Both the position numbers and the translations under genes were made by a program. Of a DNA stretch of 64,000 bases, positions 35,931 to 44,477 are shown piece by piece. The stretch comes from Nostoc commune NIES-4072 (lineage in GTDB: Bacteria > Cyanobacteriota > Cyanobacteriia > Cyanobacteriales > Nostocaceae): positions 4,249,513-4,313,512 of the forward strand of contig NZ_BDUD01000001.1 in the NCBI RefSeq assembly GCF_003113895.1, in the 5' to 3' direction. Each line of letters starts with the position of its first letter. Position 1 is the stretch's first letter. The notes beneath the pieces are model-generated. The model was not told the DNA's origin. It worked only from the letters and a program-made list of their open reading frames with translations, and searched no databases.

Positions 35931-37733
35931 ATGGCATCTACTATTCAAGCTCTACCAACAGAAGTCGTATATCTCATTACAGCTGGTGAGGTAATAGACT
36001 GTTTCGCGTCCGTGGTGCGGGAATTGGTAGAAAATTCCCTAGACGCAGGTGCAACGCGCATTGTGGTTTCTTTATGGCCGCAGCAATGGCGAATTCGTGT
36101 TGCAGATAATGGTTGTGGAATGAACCTAGATGATTTGCAACAAGCAGCGACAGCTCATAGCACTAGTAAAATTCGCTCTAGTGCCGATTTATGGAAAATT
36201 AACAGTTTAGGATTTCGTGGTGAGGCGTTACATAGCTTAACCACTCTGGCAGATTTAGAAATTTTGAGTCGTCCTGTGAGTGGAAAATTAGGATGGCGAA
36301 TTAGCTATGGCAATGGCGGGGAAGTTGTGCAAGTTGAAGTAACTGCGATCGCACCTGGTACAGTGGTGACAGTTTCTCATCTTTTCGGTAATTGTTCATC
36401 TCGTCGTCAGGGATTGCCCACAGCAGCACAGCAAATGAAAGCCGTGCAAGCCACAATTCACCAAATCGCCCTGTGTCATCCCCACGTCACCTGGCAGATT
36501 TGGCAAAATGATCGTCAATGGTTCACTATCTCTCCAGCCGCGACAACTGGGCAACTGCTACCGCAGATTTTACCGCAAGTGCGACAAGGTGATTTACAAG
36601 AAGTCAAACTCGAAATACCCAACCCTCCCAACTCTTGTACAGACGCGATTAATCGCGTCTCTACTCCTAACTCCTGTACAGACGCGATCAATAGCGTCTC
36701 TACTCCTAACTCCTGTACAGACGCGATCAATCGCGTCTCTCCCCACTCCTCACTCACTTTAGTGGTAGGATTACCCGATCGCTGTCATCGTCATCGTCCA
36801 GATTGGGTACGTGTAGCTATCAACAGACGCATGATTAAGACACCGGAACTAGAGCAAACAATATTATCAGCATTTCACAGAACATTACCACGCGATCGCT
36901 ATCCAATTTGTTTCTTACATCTTGCTATTTCCCCCGATCAAATTAACTGGAATCGCAATCCAGCAAAAACAGAAATTTACCTCAACGAAATCATTTATTG
37001 GCAAGAGCAAATTACCCAAGCAATTAACCAAGCACTCAGCATCTCTTCTAGCAATCTCAAAGAAGCTATCCACACAACACGAGTTAGTAAATTACTCAAA
37101 GCCGCAGAAGCAAAAGGCAGCTACAATTTCAATTCTCAAAATCCTAACGAAAATCCCAACCCTTGTACAGACGCGATTAATCGCGTCTCTCCTAACTCTT
37201 TAAAAGCTGTTGCTCAAGTTAGCAACACCTATATTGTGGCGGAACATCCAGGTGGTATGTGGTTAGTGGAACAGCACATTGCCCATGAGCGAGTTTTGTA
37301 TGAGCAATTGTGTAATGATTGGCAACTTGTCCCCGTCGAACCGCCAATCATTCTTTATCAATTGTCACCAGCGCAAGTATCGCAACTGCAACGCATCGGT
37401 TTAGAAATAGAACCCTTTGGCGAACAACTTTGGGTAGTGCGAAACATCCCTGCACCTTTGCAGCAGCGAGACGATTGTGCAGAAGCAATTTTAGAACTTA
37501 GTTGGGGAGGCGACTTACAAACAGCCCAAGTAGCCGTTGCCTGTCGCAGTGCTATTCGTAATGGTACACCCATGAACCAACAAGAAATGCAGACACTTTT
37601 AGATAATTGGCAACGCACTCGCAACCCTCGCACCTGTCCCCACGGACGCCCAATTTATCTATCCTTAGAAGAATCAGCTTTAGCCCGGTTTTTCCGGCGG
37701 AATTGGGTAGTTGGTAAAAGTCATGGAATTTGA
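35931..37733 (+). CDS. mutL: DNA mismatch repair protein MutL
   Basis: This 600-residue protein has a GHKL ATPase N-terminus with all motifs: RELVENSLDAGATRI (I), VADNGCGM (II), AHSTSKI and SLGFRGEALHSL (III region). The C-terminal dimer/endonuclease domain keeps VEQHIAHERVLYEQL, a variant of the DQHA(x)2E(x)4E endonuclease motif with Glu for the first Asp, then ACRSAIRNGTPM and TCPHGRPIYLSL (zinc-binding CPHGRP). It acts with MutS to nick the wrong strand. The linker region carries three in-frame copies of a 39-bp palindromic repeat (CTDAINRVSTPNS) and a fourth before the C-domain. All keep the frame, so the gene should work. Confidence 0.95.
   Translation: MASTIQALPTEVVYLITAGEVIDCFASVVRELVENSLDAGATRIVVSLWPQQWRIRVADNGCGMNLDDLQQAATAHSTSKIRSSADLWKINSLGFRGEALHSLTTLADLEILSRPVSGKLGWRISYGNGGEVVQVEVTAIAPGTVVTVSHLFGNCSSRRQGLPTAAQQMKAVQATIHQIALCHPHVTWQIWQNDRQWFTISPAATTGQLLPQILPQVRQGDLQEVKLEIPNPPNSCTDAINRVSTPNSCTDAINSVSTPNSCTDAINRVSPHSSLTLVVGLPDRCHRHRPDWVRVAINRRMIKTPELEQTILSAFHRTLPRDRYPICFLHLAISPDQINWNRNPAKTEIYLNEIIYWQEQITQAINQALSISSSNLKEAIHTTRVSKLLKAAEAKGSYNFNSQNPNENPNPCTDAINRVSPNSLKAVAQVSNTYIVAEHPGGMWLVEQHIAHERVLYEQLCNDWQLVPVEPPIILYQLSPAQVSQLQRIGLEIEPFGEQLWVVRNIPAPLQQRDDCAEAILELSWGGDLQTAQVAVACRSAIRNGTPMNQQEMQTLLDNWQRTRNPRTCPHGRPIYLSLEESALARFFRRNWVVGKSHGI
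36636..36740. repeat. Three tandem 39-bp palindromic repeats inside mutL
   Basis: Copies of TGTACAGACGCGAT with AATCGCGTCTCTAC start at 36636, 36675 and 36714. Each holds a GAGACGCGATT/AATCGCGTCTC-type palindrome and encodes CTDAINRVSTPNS or close. Confidence 0.92.
37164..37190. repeat. Fourth palindromic repeat inside mutL
   Basis: TGTACAGACGCGATTAATCG then CGTCTCT, encoding CTDAINRVS, located just before the C-terminal domain. Confidence 0.9.
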
Positions 37734-37804
37734 TGTTTTCAGTAAGACTTTTTGGCATTGCTGATTCCTTGTATGAAAATGATTTTGCATAATACTAAAA
37801 TCCT

Positions 37805-37835
37805 TGTAGAGACGTAGCAGTGCTACGTCTCTACA
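37805..37835. repeat. Perfect 31-bp palindrome of the same family
   Basis: TGTAGAGACGTAGCA, one G, then TGCTACGTCTCTACA. The outer arms (TGTA-AGACG/CGTCTCTACA) match the mutL repeats while the core differs. It lies between convergent mutL and the response regulator and could act as a terminator. Confidence 0.85.
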
Positions 37836-37927
37836 TCCAGATTCATACTTCAATTCAGCAACGCCGACTTTTTTACCTAATTTCTGTGTTGGGAAAGAGG
37901 TTAATAGATGATAAAGGGGAATTTAGC

Positions 37928-38320
37928 TTACTCTAGACTCCAACCCAGCACTCTTGCTACTTCAGTGGCTAATTCTAGAGGATTGAATGGTTTAGCGATC
38001 GCACTGATCATTCCCATCTGGGTATAGCGACGGCGATCGGAAGCCTGGATTTTGGCAGTTAACAAAATCACCGGAATAGTTTTGGTTAACGGATTAGCTT
38101 GTAACTTTTCAAAGGTAGCGATACCATCCATCCCTGGCATCATCACATCTAGTAAAATTGCATCTGGTTGGTAAGTCTCGGCTTTTACTATGCCCTCTTG
38201 ACCAGAACTCGCTGTCTCAACTTTCCAGCCTGCAACTGTTTCCAAGCAAATCTTAGCAACTTCTTGAATATACTGCTCGTTATCAACCACTAGAATTTGC
38301 TTTGTTGTCATTACTGCCAT
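37928..38320 (-). CDS. CheY-like response regulator
   Basis: This 130-residue single receiver domain has ILVVDNEQ (acidic pocket), phospho-Asp in AILLDVMMPGMDG (about residue 58), ILLTAK (Thr/Lys switch) and IAKPFNP. The gene start overlaps the end of the hybrid kinase by 38 bp, so the two are co-transcribed and it is probably a phosphorelay partner. It has no output domain, so it likely signals by protein contact or passes phosphate back to the Hpt of the kinase. An earlier Asp of the pocket is replaced: DN-E rather than DD. Confidence 0.93.
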   Translation of the reverse strand: MAVMTTKQILVVDNEQYIQEVAKICLETVAGWKVETASSGQEGIVKAETYQPDAILLDVMMPGMDGIATFEKLQANPLTKTIPVILLTAKIQASDRRRYTQMGMISAIAKPFNPLELATEVARVLGWSLE

Positions 38321-41300
38321 CCTCTTGTTGGTTTAGGGTAATTCGCTGAAGTAACTCCATCATGCGTTGTTCAAATTCTTCGTTAGTCACACGCTCTTTA
38401 GTCAAAAATTCTGTATCTGGACTTAATTGGCTATTTGTAGTTTGCTCATAACGACTATAAATTAAAGGAATGTTGGAATCTTCTAAATCAGCATTTTGAA
38501 AAGTCCCAAACAAAGGTAGAGTGACATAAAAAGTGCTACCTTCGCCTAATACACTTTCAGCCCAGATGCGTCCGCCGTGCTGTTGCATAATGCTCTTACA
38601 AATTGCCAAACCTAAACCAGTACCATCATGGTTGCGTGAATCTGAGGAGTCAACTTGTTGAAAGCGCTCAAAGATACTCTCAAGTTTGTCAGATGGGATA
38701 CCGCGTCCGGTGTCTTTGACTGTCAACACAACTTCATTCTTTTGTTGTTGCACCCCCAACCAAACCGTAGATCCAGCAGACGAAAACTTAATGGCATTAC
38801 TCAGTAGATTGGTCAAAGTTTGGACAATGCGATCGCAATCTGCCAATACTTGACCGGATAAGGCAGAAATGGATAGCGTCACTCCAGCTTTGTCAGCTAG
38901 AGGCTGCATGACATTTACTGCTTGAGTAATCAGATCAACGATATTGCAGATTTCTGGTTCCATTTTCGCTTTACCCGACTCGATCCGCTCGATGTCTAGG
39001 ATGTCGTTGATTAAGCGTACCAGACGTTCGGTGCTTTCAGTAGCAATTTGCAGCAAACGTTTTCCCTGCTCTGAGTCTGTCGGTAGCAAACCACTGGTTA
39101 GCATTCCTAGAGAGCCATGAATTGAGGTTAAAGGAGTGCGGAGTTCATGACTAACAACAGAGACGAATTCATCTTTCATCCGTTCAATTTGCTTACGCTC
39201 TGTGACATCTCGCAATATAACTGTATAAAATATTTCCTTGCCCATATCAATTTTAGAGATGGAAGCCTCTGCTGGAAATTCAGTGCCATCTTTGCGACGA
39301 CCATAGATTTCACGCCGTTCTCCCATTCTGCGGGCAATATTGGGAGATTGACCAAAGTCAACCACATGTTGACGATGCATTTGTAAAAAGCGCTGCGGTA
39401 AGAGTAAATTAAGACCCTGGCCAATCACTTCCTGGGCAGAGTAGCCGAAAATTTTCTCTGCTCCTTGATTAAACAAGGTGATGGTTTGGAATCCGTTGAT
39501 GGAAATAATTGCATCATCAGCAATATCTAAAATCCGCGCAAATCGGGCTTCAGAAAATCGTAGTTCTTCCTGTGTTCGCTGACGTTCATCTAGTTGTGAC
39601 TGTAACTGTCGATTCACGTTAATTAACTCAGCAGTGCGCTCTGCTACTCTCAGTTCCAGTTCGTTGATAGCTTGTAAATTTAGAGATGAGGGAGATGAGG
39701 GAGATGAGGGAGATGAGGAAGATGAGGAAGATGAGGAAGAATTTACTTCTCTATCTCCCCCTGCTCTCCTTACTCCCCCTGCTCTCCTTACTCCCCTGCC
39801 CCCCTGCACCATACGTTGCCGCAATTTTATTCGTTCTAGGCGATTGACGATTCGGGTAACTAGTTCTGGCCCGACAATTGGCTTGCTTACAAAGTCATCA
39901 GCACCAACGCTAAACACCTGATTTACCATATTCGCATCGCTATGTACAGTGAGGAATAAGATAGGTAACTCACCCCAGCGCGAATCGTTGCGTACCAATT
40001 GGCAAAGTTCTATACCATTTTTATAGGGTAATTCCACATCTAGAATTAGCATATCTGGCGCAACTTCTTCTAAAGTACTCCAGAAATGAAGCGGGTCTTC
40101 AAGAGCGATCGCTTTGAATCCCCAAGGACTAAGTAAGGTTTGTAACAATGCTTGAATTTGCGGATCATCATCTACAACCAATATTTTAGTTTCTGCGTGG
40201 GGGCCATTTTGCGGCGATTGAGTTACTGTTTTTAATACCTGTGGTGTTCGTGAGCGAGATATTGCTGCTGTGTCGTTACCTTCAATTTCCCGACGCAATA
40301 ACTTTACCCAACTTTCAAGGTTGCTAATTTCAGATTTACTCAACCTTTTACCAGAACTCAGTAGCAATTCGATATTGCGTGCCAATTTTGAGCCAAGAGG
40401 CAACCCAAAAGTACCTAAAGATCCTGCTAAAGTATGCGCCTCTTTGGCTGCAAGTGAGAGCAATTCGAGATTTAAACTATTTTGATTTAAAGTTGCGATC
40501 GCTTGCTCTATTACCTTTACCTGCTCATCTACCCGTCCTTGAAATCGTTGCCAAATTTCCGCAACTGCCATTAGTGCTTGCTGCTGTGATTTCAGATTTG
40601 GAACCGGGGATTTTGCATAATTCCCTACTCCCTGCTCCCTACTCCCTATTCCCTCCCCCAGTTGTTTCAGACGATAGCCGATACCATAAACTGTTTCAAC
40701 CAAATCATTGGGCGCTCCTACAGCTTTGAGTTTGTGTCGTAACCCTTTGATATGAGTGCGAACAGCTTCTTCTTGTGGAGTATCTTCATAAGACCAAAGA
40801 TGTTCTAAAATCATGTCGCAGCTAAACACCCGGTGATTATTCCGCAAGAATAGTTCTAACAGAGCAAACTCTTTTGGAGTAAGTGGCAGCAGCTTGCCAG
40901 CATAAGTCACTTCACAGCTACTAGGGTCTAGCCGCAACTGAGCATACTCCAGCACAGGTTGTGAGCTTACAACTTTGCGACGCAACAGCGCCCTAATCCG
41001 AGCAACTAACTCCTCTTGATTAAAGGGTTTAACTACATAGTCATCTGCCCCTGCATCTAACCCGATTGCTTTATCATGGCTACTATCGCGCCCTGTCAAT
41101 AATAATATTGGCATTTGCAGACCACTAGACCGGATTTGACGGCAAAGACTAATGCCATCCAGTTTGGGTAACATTACATCCAGGAGGATTAAATCATAAT
41201 CGTAAGTTTGAATAAGATCCCAAGCTGCATCTCCATCAGTGGCAACTTCAACCGCATAGTTTTGGTTAGTCAAAACGGCGGTGAGTGAGTATGCATTTAA

Positions 41301-41330
41301 CTCGTCATCCTCTACAACTAAAATTTTCAT
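38283..41330 (-). CDS. Multidomain hybrid: OmpR-type regulator, Hpt, receiver, PAS, histidine kinase
   Basis: From the Met at 41330 this is 1015 residues. Order: receiver 1 (about 1-118, phospho-Asp 51 in LILLDVMLPKLDG). Then an OmpR/PhoB winged helix (about 128-222, EAVRTHIKGLRHKLKAVGAP). Then Hpt (about 250-350, His in AKEAHTLAGSLGTFG), receiver 2 (about 380-500, MLILDVELPYKNG) and a Ser/Pro low-complexity linker. Then a PAS domain (about 590-710), HisKA (VVSHELRTPLTSIHG, His about 727) and HATPase (NLLSNAIKFS, DTGRGIP, GTGLGLAICKSI). One chain therefore holds sensor, relay and DNA-binding output. There is no membrane segment, so the signal is cytoplasmic. The following CheY-like gene overlaps it. 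Confidence 0.95.
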   Translation of the reverse strand: MKILVVEDDELNAYSLTAVLTNQNYAVEVATDGDAAWDLIQTYDYDLILLDVMLPKLDGISLCRQIRSSGLQMPILLLTGRDSSHDKAIGLDAGADDYVVKPFNQEELVARIRALLRRKVVSSQPVLEYAQLRLDPSSCEVTYAGKLLPLTPKEFALLELFLRNNHRVFSCDMILEHLWSYEDTPQEEAVRTHIKGLRHKLKAVGAPNDLVETVYGIGYRLKQLGEGIGSREQGVGNYAKSPVPNLKSQQQALMAVAEIWQRFQGRVDEQVKVIEQAIATLNQNSLNLELLSLAAKEAHTLAGSLGTFGLPLGSKLARNIELLLSSGKRLSKSEISNLESWVKLLRREIEGNDTAAISRSRTPQVLKTVTQSPQNGPHAETKILVVDDDPQIQALLQTLLSPWGFKAIALEDPLHFWSTLEEVAPDMLILDVELPYKNGIELCQLVRNDSRWGELPILFLTVHSDANMVNQVFSVGADDFVSKPIVGPELVTRIVNRLERIKLRQRMVQGGRGVRRAGGVRRAGGDREVNSSSSSSSSSSPSSPSSPSSLNLQAINELELRVAERTAELINVNRQLQSQLDERQRTQEELRFSEARFARILDIADDAIISINGFQTITLFNQGAEKIFGYSAQEVIGQGLNLLLPQRFLQMHRQHVVDFGQSPNIARRMGERREIYGRRKDGTEFPAEASISKIDMGKEIFYTVILRDVTERKQIERMKDEFVSVVSHELRTPLTSIHGSLGMLTSGLLPTDSEQGKRLLQIATESTERLVRLINDILDIERIESGKAKMEPEICNIVDLITQAVNVMQPLADKAGVTLSISALSGQVLADCDRIVQTLTNLLSNAIKFSSAGSTVWLGVQQQKNEVVLTVKDTGRGIPSDKLESIFERFQQVDSSDSRNHDGTGLGLAICKSIMQQHGGRIWAESVLGEGSTFYVTLPLFGTFQNADLEDSNIPLIYSRYEQTTNSQLSPDTEFLTKERVTNEEFEQRMMELLQRITLNQQEDGSNDNKANSSG
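39676..39733. repeat. 9-bp coding microsatellite in hybrid kinase
   Basis: GGAGATGAG and GGAAGATGA units repeat about six times, encoding the Ser/Pro-rich linker. Neighbouring CTCCCC repeats encode a further Gly/Arg stretch. Unit changes are in frame, so linker length can vary between strains. Confidence 0.8.
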
Positions 41331-41524
41331 GTTAAAAGCTTTCCAAGTTAAAATGGATACAACAGATAACAAGCAATAAACTTAAATTGCAAAATTAATT
41401 ACAGTGCTTTTGAAGTAATTAAACCACACCATTCCCTACTAGTTACATCCTCTAACTGAGTAATGATCTTTCAAGCCATAAAACTCTCAATACGCTACAA
41501 CAGAAAAAATCCTCTGTTAAACCT

Positions 41525-41929
41525 GTGAAAAAACGAGTAACTCTTACCTTCCCAAAACGCGCCGTACAAATGCCAGTCACTTACGTACTGGCCAAAGAGT
41601 TTAACGTTGCCGCTAATATTATCCGTGCCCAAGTTGCTCCAAATCAAATTGGCAAACTGGTAGTAGAACTATCGGGAGATATCGATCAATTAGATGCGGC
41701 GATTGAGTGGATGCGATCGCGCCATGTTAATGTTTCTCATACCTTAGGCGAAATTGCGATCGACGAGGATGTGTGTGTCCACTGTGGCTTGTGTACTGGG
41801 GTTTGTCCTACTGAAGCCCTCACCCTCCACCCAGAGACATACAAACTCACATTCACGCGATCGCGTTGTATCGTCTGTGAACAGTGTATCCCCACTTGTC
41901 CTGTACAAGCAATCTCCACTAACCTTTAA
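41525..41929 (+). CDS. NIL-domain ferredoxin-like protein (4Fe-4S)
   Basis: This 134-residue protein has an N-terminal NIL domain (about 1-75, the ACT-like module also found on MetN transporters). Two [4Fe-4S] cluster motifs follow: CVHCGLCTGVCPTEAL and CIVCEQCIPTCPVQAI. The start is GTG at 41525. Relatives are common in cyanobacteria and archaea and have been linked to sulfur metabolism and homocysteine formation. No partner gene is adjacent, so the role here is inferred from the family. A 24-codon overlap in other frames is coincidental. Confidence 0.92.
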   Translation: MKKRVTLTFPKRAVQMPVTYVLAKEFNVAANIIRAQVAPNQIGKLVVELSGDIDQLDAAIEWMRSRHVNVSHTLGEIAIDEDVCVHCGLCTGVCPTEALTLHPETYKLTFTRSRCIVCEQCIPTCPVQAISTNL

Positions 41930-41932
41930 CAA

Positions 41933-42136
41933 TCCAAAATCCAAAATCTAAAATCCAAAATTCATATTATCCCAGCTTAAACACATCCGCTATTACACCA
42001 CTATCACCCACCAGTCTAGTTGTTGCTGGAGAGTCATAAACTTTAGACTTCTTGCATAAGTCGGGAAAAGGTAAAGGGGGAAGGGGAAAAAATTCTGTAT
42101 TGTCCCCTTCCCCTTTAACCTTTACCCTTTTTCCCC
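41933..42136. repeat. Heptamer run and purine-rich inverted repeat
   Basis: AATCCAA-type heptamers (about five units) at 41933-41965. GGGAAAAGGTAAAGGGGGAA (42063-42082) faces TTAACCTTTACCCTTTTTCC (42116-42135), forming a long imperfect hairpin. Similar purine-rich pairs lie at about 10739-10806 and 20848-20913. Confidence 0.7.
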
Positions 42137-42164
42137 TCTTGCAAAAAGCACTTTTGCAAGAGGT

Positions 42165-42498
42165 CTTTTGGTCAGCCTTTTAAAGTTTTGTGCATCGGTT
42201 TTATCAGGTTTTGGTTTTTTGCGTTTATAACTTAATCTGTGTAAGCAAGTCCTTCTATATCAATTTCTTGGTCTTCTGGCGCAGGTAAATTGATAAATTC
42301 TGCTACCCTAAATTGTTGATGATCTGTAAACTTATCAGTATCAACCAAAGAGAGACGTTCAATAGTTGAGGTTTCATCTGACCCCAACCATAAATATTTA
42401 TCGTGTGTTAAGAGCAGCGCAGATAAGTCTTCTCTATGTTCTTTAAAGTTATCTACAAAAGTTAAGAAAACTTGATTGAGCAAATTTGAGTTTGACAT
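42165..42498 (-). pseudogene. DUF3616 gene relic (N-terminal part, frameshifted)
   Basis: The open frame 42232-42498 gives 88 residues matching the start of DUF3616 proteins (SALLLTHDKYLWLGSDETST, EIDIEGLAYTD), which are normally about 350 residues. Just beyond its stop another frame reads YKRKKPKPDKTDAQNFKRLT, the expected continuation, so a small deletion or frameshift lies at about 42232-42236. All further similarity is replaced by repeats. DUF3616 function is unknown. Confidence 0.72.
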
Positions 42499-42776
42499 TT
42501 TTTGATTTCAAAAAGATTAATGATGTTATCATAATAGATAATTTAATATCATGTTAAATATTTGTAAAAGCTATCGTATATATGAAATCGTTAGGATAAA
42601 TCTGCTCTTTAGTCCTTTGATAGATATTGGATATTTCTTAAAGAGGATGCAAGTATTAATGCTTATTAGCATACTTGATAATACTGATTGAATAAAAAAT
42701 ATAAAAACTAGATACAAATTTTTAACTAATGTTATTATTCAATAACCTCATGAGGTAATCTCATTTAAGATCAATT

Positions 42777-43760
42777 ATGAAACTAGCCACACAAACCACG
42801 GTAAAAACTCTAGGGGACTACGCCTACCAAGCGATTGAAAAGCACTTTAAGAAAACCTTGAAGTGGGAAAAATCAGTAAAGAAAGATGAAGATCCAGAAG
42901 CGTTGCACCAGATGCGAGTGGGAATGCGTCGCTTACGAACAACTGTAACTAGCTTTGGGCTAGCAGTGGATCTGCCAAAACCAGTTAACGATAAAAATAT
43001 TGGTAAAATAGCCCGTCGTCTTGGTAGTCTGAGAGATTTAGACGTACTTAAAGAAAGTTTGGAAAACAATTACAAACCAAACTTACCCAGCAAAGAGCAA
43101 GAATCTCTAAAAACAGCTTTCAAAGCTTTAGCTAAACAACGTGAAGATGTAGAATCAAGCGTACAAAAAACGTTAAAAGATGAATCTTACAAGTCTCTAA
43201 AAGATGCATTAGATAAGTGGTTAGAGAAACCTAGTTATCAACCTTTGGCATCTTTTACTATTCAGCAGGTACTACCAGATTTACTCTTACCAGAAGTGAG
43301 TAATTTTTTACTGCATCCGGCTTGGCTAGTTGGCACTGAATTTGTAGAATCAGAAGTGATAATCCAGAAGAATTGGAAACCAGAAAAGATAGAAAAACAA
43401 TTGACAACAGAAGGTGAAATTATTCACAGTTTGCGAAAAGAAGCAAAACGTCTACGCTACCAGATGGAGTTATTTACTGACTTATATGGCGAGTCTTACA
43501 CAGCTTATCTTACAGAAGTGAAAAATATCCAAGAAATTTTGGGTACGATGCAAGATAGTGCTGTCTTAACTGACTGGCTTACAGATGTCTTCAAGTCAGA
43601 AATTGAGACTGAACTCCCTACCCTTGCTGCTTTGTTAACTGAAAATCGCTACCAGTCGTGGCAGAAGTGGCAACCCTTACAAGAACGGTATCTGAAAGCT
43701 GAAACTAAGCATAGCTTTCATTTAACAATACTACACCCGCTTTCTGGAGTAATAGGTTAA
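42777..43760 (+). CDS. CHAD-domain protein
   Basis: This 327-residue all-helical CHAD protein has conserved His and basic residues: EALHQMRVGMRRLRTTVTSF near residue 43, KIARRLGSLRDLDVL near 80, and LRKEAKRLRYQMELF near 220. CHAD domains bind polyphosphate, and some localise to polyphosphate granules or pair with CYTH triphosphatases. No CYTH gene is adjacent. It is a stand-alone gene with an AT-rich upstream region. The length is typical. Confidence 0.93.
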   Translation: MKLATQTTVKTLGDYAYQAIEKHFKKTLKWEKSVKKDEDPEALHQMRVGMRRLRTTVTSFGLAVDLPKPVNDKNIGKIARRLGSLRDLDVLKESLENNYKPNLPSKEQESLKTAFKALAKQREDVESSVQKTLKDESYKSLKDALDKWLEKPSYQPLASFTIQQVLPDLLLPEVSNFLLHPAWLVGTEFVESEVIIQKNWKPEKIEKQLTTEGEIIHSLRKEAKRLRYQMELFTDLYGESYTAYLTEVKNIQEILGTMQDSAVLTDWLTDVFKSEIETELPTLAALLTENRYQSWQKWQPLQERYLKAETKHSFHLTILHPLSGVIG

Positions 43761-44192
43761 AAGTTGCTTTTTATTGGGAAAGGATTGGACTAACGAGTAA
43801 ACAATTAAATAGGAGCTAGCAACAAAAGATCAACCCTGTTATGAGAATCTGAACGATATGGGTATTTTCGGCAGAATCCAAGCCTTAAATTAATCTAATA
43901 GTGATTTCTAGCATTGCTCGCCGCTCAGTTAGACCGAAGACGCTTTGGCTGAAAAAGCCCCAGGTGTTTCCACCAATCCTGCCTTAAACAGAGCCATCGA
44001 CAATGGCTCTGTTACTAGTTCGCATCTAGTTACTGTTAGTGCCGGGAGGACGAAGGGGAAATCACCCTACTCTTATTTGTAGCAGCGATCGCACAGGCAT
44101 TTTTCGCTCTGGCGGTGAAAAACCAGATGTTACCAACACTCCAACTCCTTGCTTTGACTTGCTAGAATTTAGCGAATTAAATTTAGCAATAC
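43761..44192. other. Intergenic region downstream of CHAD gene
   Basis: No gene seen. GAGCCATCGACAATGGCTC (43990-44008) forms a short hairpin. A HIP1 site lies near 44086. Confidence 0.45.
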
Positions 44193-44368
44193 CTTGCAAT
44201 GCCAATGCATCGAGATGCAATGTTAATGCGTCGCCCTGCAATGCCAATGCATCGAGATGCAATGTTAATGCATCGCCCTGCAATGCCAATGCATCGAGAT
44301 GCAATGTTAATGCATCGCCCTGCAATGCCAATGCATCGCCCTGCAATATTAATGCGTTCGTCTGCATT
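44193..44368. repeat. Tandem repeat array B, 21-bp units in 42-bp pairs
   Basis: Alternating 21-bp units AATGCCAATGCATCGAGATGC and AATGTTAATGCATCGCCCTG(C), about seven to eight units. All six frames are open across it, so open frames here are artefacts. It lies about 110 bp upstream of the DUF2891 gene. Confidence 0.92.
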
Positions 44369-44403
44369 AAAAACGCTACGCTTTTACCGAGCTATCCGCG
44401 CCG

Positions 44404-44432
44404 AAAAAGCCCCTAAATTTATTTATGGGGTT
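44404..44432. repeat. IS605-end-like hairpin
   Basis: AGCCCCTAAATTTATTTATG then GGGTT, nearly the same as the left-end hairpin core of the IS605 element (CCCCTAAATTCATTTATGGG at 5566-5585) and related to 14280. It may be a stranded IS end or a non-autonomous derivative. Confidence 0.6.
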
Positions 44433-44477
44433 CAAAATTATTCACTTTTGACTTTTGACTTCCCCAAAGGGGCTACC

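Noticed and set aside
44039..44416. Repeat-encoded frames (NANASRCNV and MHRDAMLM types)
   Set aside because: They arise from the 21-bp repeat. The DUF2891 gene is better started at 44478.
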